From the IMG/VR virus record IMGVR_UViG_3300048687_000028, positions 1 through 45,019 of that record: a stretch of DNA of 45,019 bases; one strand, written 5' to 3'. The stretch's first letter is position 1. Each line of letters opens with the position of its first letter. Positions 39,099 to 45,019 of this stretch are shown here, one piece after another. Both the position numbers and the translations under genes were made by a program. The notes beneath the pieces are model-generated. The model was not told where the DNA came from and made no database searches. It saw only the letters and a program-made list of their open reading frames with translations. Source of the DNA: a virus.

Positions 39099-39791
39099 AT
39101 GAGCCTGTTGACGGTGGTGCGGGACGTCTGCGCCGCCGTTGGCGTGGCGCTCCCCTCGACAGTGTTCGGCGGGCTGAACACCAATCGCACGATGCAAGAA
39201 ATGGTCGCGCTGGCTAACGAGATGAGCCAGCGCATCGCCTACGACACACGCGACTGGTCGGCGCTCAAGGCGTTGCAGGCCTACACCGGCAACGGCGCGC
39301 AGACCGAATTTCCGCTCCCGGCCAACTTCAAGCGCATGCTGCTGACCACCAATGTCTGGTCGTCGCTCAACAGCCAGGCGCCGATGCTGTTCATCCCCGA
39401 CACCGACGACTGGCTGCGCAACCGGCTGGCCAATCGTACATATAGCGGCATTGGCGAGTGGACCTTGTTGGGCGACAGCCTGGTGATCCAGCCGGAACTC
39501 GGCATCGGCATCACGGCGACGTTCGCCTACCTCGATCGTAACTGCGTGAGCCTGGCCAGCGGCGGCTACGGCGACAGCTTCCTGGCTGACAATGACCGCT
39601 TCCGGCTCGACGAGCGGCTGTTGAAGCTGGGCATGATTTGGCAGTGGATGGCCAATAAGGGCTCGCCTTACGCCGAACCGATGGGGACTTACAGCGACGC
39701 GCTGGCCAACGCGATGGGACATGACCAGCCCGCGCCGATCCTGATCAACCGCACGCCGGCGTCGCAGTGGTCGCGCAATGCCAACTATTAA
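39099..39791 (+). CDS. Head-tail adaptor (tail tubular A-like)
   Basis: 230 aa. The sequence SLLTVVRDVCAAVGVALPST, QEMVALANEMSQRIAYDTRD then WSALKALQAY, followed by FPLPANFKRMLLTTNVWS, matches adaptor proteins that form the ring below the portal in podoviruses. It lies two bases after the previous gene and overlaps the fibre gene by 14 bases. Confidence 0.78.
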   Translation: MSLLTVVRDVCAAVGVALPSTVFGGLNTNRTMQEMVALANEMSQRIAYDTRDWSALKALQAYTGNGAQTEFPLPANFKRMLLTTNVWSSLNSQAPMLFIPDTDDWLRNRLANRTYSGIGEWTLLGDSLVIQPELGIGITATFAYLDRNCVSLASGGYGDSFLADNDRFRLDERLLKLGMIWQWMANKGSPYAEPMGTYSDALANAMGHDQPAPILINRTPASQWSRNANY

Positions 39792-42216
39792 CCAGCCACG
39801 CAGCAACGCCGGCGCCTTCGATATTGCGTTGCAGGGTCCGCCTGGCCCGACGGGACCGGAAGGTCCGATCGGGCCGCCCGGGCCGGTCGGTCCGCAGGGC
39901 GCGACCGGCGCCGACAGCACGGTGCCAGGTCCGCAGGGGCCGGCTGGCGCCTCGACCAGCCGCTTCTTCTATCGCTTTGACGCCAACTCAACGTCACCGA
40001 ACGACCCCGGCGCCGGCAAGTTTCGCTACAACAACGCCAATCCGGCGCTGGTCACTGCGCTCTACATGGACGCGCAGACGCAGGACGGCTTTGACCCGAC
40101 CGTGATGTTCCAAGTCGCGACGTTCGACGATCAGTTCATCCTGCAGGACAAGGACATCTCGGCCAGCCATCAGGTCTGGCGGCTGACCGGCCCCGGCATT
40201 CCCTACCCGGATTGGTTCGAGGTGCCGGTCGCGCTCGTCTCGGCGCAGGGCGCTACCTCTTGGAACCACAATCAAGAGCTGGCCTTCTTGCTGCGCGCGA
40301 TCGGGCAGAAGGGCGACAAGGGCGACACGGGCGCCACGGGCGCCGCCAGCACGGTGCCGGGTCCGCCTGGCGCGACCGGGCCGACAGGCGCCACCGGCCC
40401 GCAGGGCATCCAAGGTGTGCAGGGCGTCAAGGGCGACACCGGGGCAGGCGTCGCACCCGGCGGCACGGCTGGTCAGACGCTGACCAAGATCGATGCCACC
40501 AACTACAACACGCAGTGGACGAACCCGCCGGTTGGCGATGTCACCAAGGCATACACCGACACGCAAGACGCGCTGCGGGTGCTGAAGACCGGCGACACGA
40601 TGACGGGTGGACTGACGCTCAGTTATTCAGACCCGACAATTGTTATGTACAAGCCCGCTGATGCCAACGTCGATCAAATGTATATTCAGTCGGCGGGGAA
40701 AACTAAGTGGATTTGGCGATTTGCTGATGCGACCGCCAATGATTTTAATTTATTCCGCATAAATGCTGCCGGTGACGCGGTTATCAGCACACCTATATCA
40801 GTTAGTTGGGCTACCGGCGCGCTGAATTTTGGTGGGATCGCGACCGCATCAAATGGACGCCTGTGGGGTGCGAACGATTTTGCCAATCCTTCCGGCACTT
40901 ATCTGCCGCTGGCTGGCGGCTCAATGGCAGGTCGTATCAGTCTGGCTGCTCAAACTACGCCCGGTGGATTTAAGGTAGGTGGATCAGATAATATCAACAC
41001 CACTCGCCTCGACAGCGGTTTCTGGGAATGTTCGACGGGAACGACTGCCAAGGGTTATCCGACCAACAACGGCTGGCACCATACAATTTCATGCACGCAC
41101 AGCAATGATGGCAATTATTATTCCCTGCAATTGAGCGCGCCGTTTGCTCCTGCCGGCAATCTGTACTGGCGGCCCACGGAGAGCAATGGCGCCACAGCAT
41201 GGCGAACGGTGTGGGACAGCAACAACGCACCCGGTGGACCGTGGCTACCAATGGCTGGAGGTGCATTGAGTGGCGCTCTTTCCTGCACGGGATTTAGCGC
41301 GACAAACTATATAATCACTTACAATTGGGCAGGTGATCCGAACAACGGCATCATCTTTATGAACGCCGCGCAGACCAGATATATTAACTGCGTTGGCAGT
41401 AACTACACTTTTGCCGGGGGAGAGATTAACGCGAGTAATGGACGGCTGTGGGGGTCGAGTGACTTCGCTAATCCTTCCGGTGCCTATCTCCCGTTGGGCG
41501 GTGGTACGATCAGCGGCGCTTTCGGTGTTACTGGCGTCTCCTATCTCCATGAAATACAGCTTGCCTATTCGGCATCAGGGTCAGGCATATGGTATGAGGT
41601 GCCCGGATATGGCAACCGTTATTACGTAGGTACCGAAGGTGCCAGCGATTTGTGGAGAGTGTATACGACCAGTGGCGGTAACGCTCTTCGTATTGATGGT
41701 AACGGTAATGTCAGCGGTAAGAATATCTCTTCAGACAGTCACGTCCATGCGACCAACGGCTATCGTTGCAGAGCGGGTCAAAACGATCCGGCCTACGTGT
41801 TCTCAATTGATTGGCCGGGTGCATGGTTTTACATCGGCGGCACCGCCGTCGCGCAACTTGCGTTTCAATCGGACTATCGCATCAAGAAGGACATCGAGCC
41901 GCTTAAGGGCATGTGGGATCGGGTCAAGGCACTTAAGCCGATCAGCTACACGCCGAAGGAATATACGCCGCCCGGTCTTGAGGCGACAGCGAAGAGCGAG
42001 GGCAAGCCGTTCGTTGTTGAAACCAACATTGAGCATTGGGGTTTCATCGCGCACGAACTGCAGGACACGCTGCTCTACACGGCGGCGAGCGGGCGTAAGG
42101 ACGATCCCGATGTAGTGCAGTCGCTCAATTGGCCGCCGATCTTGGCGGCGACCGTGAAGGCGCTGCAAGAGGCGATGGCGCGCATCGAGGCGCTGGAAGC
42201 GAGGCTCGCCGCATGA
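39778..42216 (+). CDS. Collagen-like tail fibre with S74 intramolecular chaperone
   Basis: 812 aa. Two collagen-like Gly-x-y blocks lie at about residues 19-60 and 180-225 (GPPGPTGPEGPIGPPGP, GPPGATGPTGATGPQG), which should form triple-helical stalks. Then comes a beta-rich body with repeated NGRLWG..DFANPSG.YLPL units (near 357 and 555). The last 115 residues start with SDYRIKK at S698 (Ser-x4-Lys), then MWDRVKALKPISY and HWGFIAHELQ, a self-cleaving chaperone clearly paralogous to that at 8878-9189. The DNA of the body (40620-41800) is AT-richer than both ends, a mark of module exchange. Likely receptor-binding fibre. Confidence 0.9.
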   Translation: MPTINQPRSNAGAFDIALQGPPGPTGPEGPIGPPGPVGPQGATGADSTVPGPQGPAGASTSRFFYRFDANSTSPNDPGAGKFRYNNANPALVTALYMDAQTQDGFDPTVMFQVATFDDQFILQDKDISASHQVWRLTGPGIPYPDWFEVPVALVSAQGATSWNHNQELAFLLRAIGQKGDKGDTGATGAASTVPGPPGATGPTGATGPQGIQGVQGVKGDTGAGVAPGGTAGQTLTKIDATNYNTQWTNPPVGDVTKAYTDTQDALRVLKTGDTMTGGLTLSYSDPTIVMYKPADANVDQMYIQSAGKTKWIWRFADATANDFNLFRINAAGDAVISTPISVSWATGALNFGGIATASNGRLWGANDFANPSGTYLPLAGGSMAGRISLAAQTTPGGFKVGGSDNINTTRLDSGFWECSTGTTAKGYPTNNGWHHTISCTHSNDGNYYSLQLSAPFAPAGNLYWRPTESNGATAWRTVWDSNNAPGGPWLPMAGGALSGALSCTGFSATNYIITYNWAGDPNNGIIFMNAAQTRYINCVGSNYTFAGGEINASNGRLWGSSDFANPSGAYLPLGGGTISGAFGVTGVSYLHEIQLAYSASGSGIWYEVPGYGNRYYVGTEGASDLWRVYTTSGGNALRIDGNGNVSGKNISSDSHVHATNGYRCRAGQNDPAYVFSIDWPGAWFYIGGTAVAQLAFQSDYRIKKDIEPLKGMWDRVKALKPISYTPKEYTPPGLEATAKSEGKPFVVETNIEHWGFIAHELQDTLLYTAASGRKDDPDVVQSLNWPPILAATVKALQEAMARIEALEARLAA

Positions 42217-43910
42217 GCGCACACGCAGCCTTCAGGCGGCAGCCGGTGCCGGGTCAGTACGCCCAGCAGCACAAGGCGATCACCTTGCCGGCGCCGACCC
42301 GCGGCATCATCCAGAGCGAGAACGACGCCTATATGGGGCCGGGCTCCTGCATCGTCTCGGACAACTGGATCCCGACCATGCGCGGGGTCAAGCTGCGCGG
42401 CGGCTGCGTGCGCCACTGCGTGCTCGACGCCGTGCCGGTCATCTCCGCATTCGAGTATGTCGACATCACGCAGCAGCGCATGTTCGCCGGCCAGGCGACC
42501 AAGCTGTACGACGTCACCGCGCCTGGTGCGCCGGTGGTGGTCAAGGCGGCGCAGAACAGCGGCAACTACTGCGCCAGCCCGCTGTCCAACCTCTCCGGCA
42601 ACTGGCTGATCGTGGTCAATGACGCCGGCGACCCGGTGCTGCGCTTTAACGGTAGCAGCTGGGCGACCCTGCTGCCGCCGGCGGTGCCGTCGGACGGCGC
42701 CAGCGCGATCACCGGACCGGTCGGCTCACCGGTCGAGTTCGGCCGCAACCTGACCTACGTCGCCAAGTATCGCAGCCGGCTCTACTTCATCGAAAAGCAG
42801 TCGATGAACCTGTGGTACCTCCCGACCGACAGCGTCGGCGGCACCTTGGTCAAGATCCCGCTCTCCGGCGCGGCCACCTTGGGCGGCTACCTGCTGTTCC
42901 TGGCGAGCTGGACGATCGACGCCGGCGACGGAATTGACGACAAGCTGGTCTGCGTCACGAGCGAGGGCGAGGCGCTGATCTTCACCGGCAACAATCCGGC
43001 CGATCCAGCGACGTGGAGGCAAGAAGGCCGCTATTTCGTCGGCAAGCCGATGGGGATGAACGCGCACAGCCAGGTCGGCGGTGACCTGCTGATCCTGACC
43101 ATCGAGGGCATTGTCCCGATCAGCCAGGTGATCACCAAGTCATCCGGCGAGATGGAGCTGGCGATGATCTCGCGCGCCATCAAGCCGATGTGGCGCGAGG
43201 AGGTGGCGAGCAAGCGCGCCTTCCCCTGGACGATCAAGCGCTGGGACGAGTACGGCGGCATCTTCGTCACGTTCCCCGGCGGCACGCCGGGCAATCGTTA
43301 CTGCCTGATGATGAACAGCGTCACCGGCGCCTTTGCGCGCGCGGTCGGCTGGGATGCGACCTGCTTCATCCGCAAAGGCGCGGATATGTTCTTTGGCACG
43401 CAAGGCGGCGTCATCATGCAAGCCGAGCGCAGCGGCTACGATGACGGCGTACCGTACGTCGCCACGCTCATCGGCGGCTGGGAGATGTTTCAGGCGCGCT
43501 CGCAAAACGTGACCTGGCACCAGGCGCGCGCGGTGTTCACGGCGAGCGAGCGCGAGCAGTTCAACCCACAGATCGACGCGGCGACGGATTTCTTTGTCAC
43601 CATCCCGCCGCCGCCACCGGCTGGTCCAGATCCTGGCGTGTCGGATGTCTGGGACCAAGGTCGCTGGGGGCCGGACATGGGCGGCCCGCCGCCGCCGGTG
43701 CCGACGGCGCCGCAGCGCGCGCAGTACGCGCAATGGGATCAGCCGCCGCCGACGCGACCGTCGAACCGCAACACGCTCTGGGTTTCGGTCGGCAAAAGTG
43801 GTTTCAGTCACGCGCCGATCGTGCAGATCACCATCGCACAGCAGGTCAAGCCCGACGTCGAGCTGGTCTGCATCCACGCCACCTTCGAGGTCGGCGGCGT
43901 CAACGTCTAG
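42213..43910 (+). CDS. Tail nozzle (tail tubular B-like) protein
   Basis: 565 aa, ATGA overlap with the fibre stop. The N-terminus KAITLPAPTRGIIQSENDAY followed by SCIVSDNWIPTMRGVKLRGG, FEYVDITQQRMFAGQATKLY, and repeated propeller-like strands (RLYFIEKQSMNLWYLPTDSV, GYLLFLASWTIDAGDGIDDK) are of the podovirus nozzle family. A Pro-rich loop lies near 475-520. It forms the distal part of the short tail through which DNA passes. The fibre gene just upstream probably supplies its attached fibres. Confidence 0.85.
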   Translation: MSAHAAFRRQPVPGQYAQQHKAITLPAPTRGIIQSENDAYMGPGSCIVSDNWIPTMRGVKLRGGCVRHCVLDAVPVISAFEYVDITQQRMFAGQATKLYDVTAPGAPVVVKAAQNSGNYCASPLSNLSGNWLIVVNDAGDPVLRFNGSSWATLLPPAVPSDGASAITGPVGSPVEFGRNLTYVAKYRSRLYFIEKQSMNLWYLPTDSVGGTLVKIPLSGAATLGGYLLFLASWTIDAGDGIDDKLVCVTSEGEALIFTGNNPADPATWRQEGRYFVGKPMGMNAHSQVGGDLLILTIEGIVPISQVITKSSGEMELAMISRAIKPMWREEVASKRAFPWTIKRWDEYGGIFVTFPGGTPGNRYCLMMNSVTGAFARAVGWDATCFIRKGADMFFGTQGGVIMQAERSGYDDGVPYVATLIGGWEMFQARSQNVTWHQARAVFTASEREQFNPQIDAATDFFVTIPPPPPAGPDPGVSDVWDQGRWGPDMGGPPPPVPTAPQRAQYAQWDQPPPTRPSNRNTLWVSVGKSGFSHAPIVQITIAQQVKPDVELVCIHATFEVGGVNV

Positions 43911-43919
43911 GAGCGCGTC

Positions 43920-45019
43920 ATGTCGGATTATGGCTTCGCAGATCCTCCGACCGGATGGGGCATCGACGCCGAGGCGCGCCGGCGCGCGATCGTGCAGGCG
44001 CTAATCGAGGCCGAGGGCGCCGGCGGCATCCCGCGCAATCGGCGTGAAGATCCCTACGGCTTCGGCGCCGAGGCTGGCGCTGGTCTGTTGGGTGGCGCGA
44101 CCCCCTCCGGCTTCCAGGGCTGGGGCGGCAGCGTGTTCGGCGACTTCTTCGGCGGAGCGCCGCTTCCCGACAGCTCCAACCCCGAGATCAGCGGACCCCA
44201 GGCAGCGCCGGCACCGGCTGCGCCGGCACCGGCTGCGCCGGCACCGGCTGCGCCTGCGCCGGCGGCGCCGTCGCCCGCCACGGCGCCAGTGGCTGCTCCC
44301 GCGCTGACACCGGACAACGACATATCGATCAGCGACGAGGCATCGCTTAACGACGCCGCCATCTCGCAAGGTAATCTTGCGGCGTCGCCCGCGCTCGGTG
44401 GCCCGGCCATGACCGGCTTTAGCTCCGGCATTCTCGGCTCGGCCGCGAACACGCCAGGCACGGCCCAGACCGGCGGCCTCATGAGCACAGGCAACCTTAC
44501 CGGCGGTCAGTTGCAGGGCGGTCCCGAGCAAGACGCCTCGCAGAGTGCGCTGGCCGAGCAAGCCGGGATCAACGACATCGGCATCGGCTTCTCGTCGTCT
44601 CCAATGGGCAATCTCAACGCGGACCCCTCGACCAGTGCGCTGGCGAACGAGGCCGGGCTAAACGACATCGGTAACGCCAGTGCCCCTACCGGCAACGTGA
44701 GCCAAGGCGGCTCCCCGTCGATGGGCACCGGGCCGCAGGGCCAGGGCCTCGGCTTGTCGGGCAGCGGCTTCAATGCCGGCGGCTACGGCATCGGCCAGGG
44801 CATGGGGACGACCGGAACACCCGGCTTCTCCGGCAACAACGGTCCCGGCAGCGCCTTCAGCCAAGGCATATCCGACCCGGCCGCGGAAGCGGCCGCGGCG
44901 GCATCGGCGCAAAGCGCGTCGGCGCAAAGTCAAGCCGACGCAGCGGCAGCAGCTCAAGGTCAGGCGTCAGCGACGCAAGGTCTGTCGGCAGCGTCGCAAG
45001 GTCTGGCGGCGGGAGGCCC
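43920..45019 (+). CDS. Glycine-rich low-complexity virion protein, 5' part (continues at base 1)
   Basis: ATG at 43920 follows AGGAG with about 7 bases spacing, just after the nozzle gene stop at 43910. The frame has no stop to the window end and, after removing the 127-base repeat, joins the frame ending at 1094, giving 688 aa in total. The N-terminus carries the helix-like motif RRRAIVQALI (about residues 21-30), then an Ala-Pro tract built from a 15-base tandem repeat, then Gly/Ser/Ala/Gln-rich sequence with short repeats such as SALAEQAGINDIG and SALANEAGLNDIG. It has almost no hydrophobic core and no recognisable enzyme domain. Position after nozzle and before other virion proteins suggests a structural or fibre-associated role. 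That role is inferred from context only. Confidence 0.85.
   Translation, partial: MSDYGFADPPTGWGIDAEARRRAIVQALIEAEGAGGIPRNRREDPYGFGAEAGAGLLGGATPSGFQGWGGSVFGDFFGGAPLPDSSNPEISGPQAAPAPAAPAPAAPAPAAPAPAAPSPATAPVAAPALTPDNDISISDEASLNDAAISQGNLAASPALGGPAMTGFSSGILGSAANTPGTAQTGGLMSTGNLTGGQLQGGPEQDASQSALAEQAGINDIGIGFSSSPMGNLNADPSTSALANEAGLNDIGNASAPTGNVSQGGSPSMGTGPQGQGLGLSGSGFNAGGYGIGQGMGTTGTPGFSGNNGPGSAFSQGISDPAAEAAAAASAQSASAQSQADAAAAAQGQASATQGLSAASQGLAAGG
44205..44249 (+). repeat. Three 15-bp tandem repeats (Ala-Pro codons)
   Basis: GCGCCGGCACCGGCT occurs three times back to back, followed by a degenerate fourth unit. It encodes AAPAP-type sequence inside the 688-aa glycine-rich protein. Identical units imply recent slippage expansion. 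Confidence 0.9.
44893..45019. repeat. Terminal direct repeat, right copy (circle closure)
   Basis: Second copy of bases 1-127, beginning CCGCGGCGGC and ending GAGGCCC. Removing one copy leaves a unique circle of 44,892 bp. The repeat lies wholly inside a coding region, with no palindrome or intergenic feature that would suggest a packaging terminus. Confidence 0.95.

Noticed and set aside
1-45019. tRNA genes, integrase, CRISPR arrays, insertion sequences
   Set aside because: Looked for by eye (T-loop-like motifs, recombinase motifs, regular spacers, terminal inverted repeats with transposase frames) and not found. A covariance or profile search could still reveal a tRNA.

Overview
The window is an essentially complete genome of a short-tailed (podovirus-like) phage of an alphaproteobacterium. 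The last 127 bases (44893-45019) repeat the first 127 bases exactly. The contig therefore closes into a circle of 44,892 bp, and one gene (43920 to the end, then 1 to 1094) crosses the join. The DNA is GC-rich, and genes are packed with 4-base ATGA/GTGA overlaps. The set holds terminase, portal, capsid, nozzle, fibre and internal virion proteins. There is no tape measure, sheath or tail tube, which points to a podovirus. A GcrA-family regulator and a protein with a VPGP-type PEP-CTERM sorting tail point to an alphaproteobacterial, possibly rhizobial, host. I see no integrase, clear prophage repressor, phage RNA polymerase, tRNA or CRISPR array, so lifestyle is undecided.

Layout. (1) 18831-19127 and 19205-21442 (+): a VRR-NUC nuclease and a PrimPol/VapE primase-helicase. 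(2) 21569-23724 (+): accessory and packaging-entry genes, namely a small exported protein, a coiled-coil protein, the PEP-CTERM protein, a second coiled-coil protein and a terminase-small-subunit candidate. (3) 23725-24053: a palindrome-rich, nearly gene-free segment just before terminase. (4) 24054-30959: terminase large subunit, portal, small basic, zinc-ribbon and membrane proteins, a 531-aa virion protein, a conserved small structural protein and a YkgJ-like cysteine-cluster protein. (5) 30959-35856: a large repeat-bearing fibre/spike protein, two IPT/TIG proteins and two small conserved proteins. (6) 35957-38248: scaffold-like protein and major capsid protein, bracketed by hairpins. (7) 38378-43910: capsid-adjacent protein, head-tail adaptor, collagen-like S74 tail fibre and nozzle. 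(8) 43920 through the join to 9565: low-complexity virion proteins, GNAT-like protein, S74-ended protein, virion transglycosylase, internal virion protein, second S74 fibre, then a lipoprotein and a two-helix membrane protein that are candidate lysis genes.

The minus-strand replication operon (18784 down to 11157) encodes, in order: an unknown protein, a PD-(D/E)XK nuclease of the DUF2800 type, a probable ssDNA-binding or accessory protein, a small HTH protein, family A DNA polymerase, a 397-aa unknown, a 55-aa protein and a SNF2-like helicase. Most of its joints are ATGA overlaps. A small plus-strand island (9928-11251) carries a dATP/dGTP-diphosphohydrolase-like protein, an HTH protein, the GcrA homologue and a 92-aa protein. 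It runs tail-to-tail into the helicase gene with a 95-bp overlap. Two small minus genes (9562-9862) diverge from it across an operator-like dyad.

Points of most interest: a phage-borne exosortase-substrate-like protein whose Shine-Dalgarno sequence is buried in a perfect hairpin; three perfect palindromes before terL; a five-half-site TCCGCA array beside a small HTH gene; a short RR-A-I helix motif recurring in several virion proteins; and a fibre protein with about 14 copies of a ~24-residue repeat.
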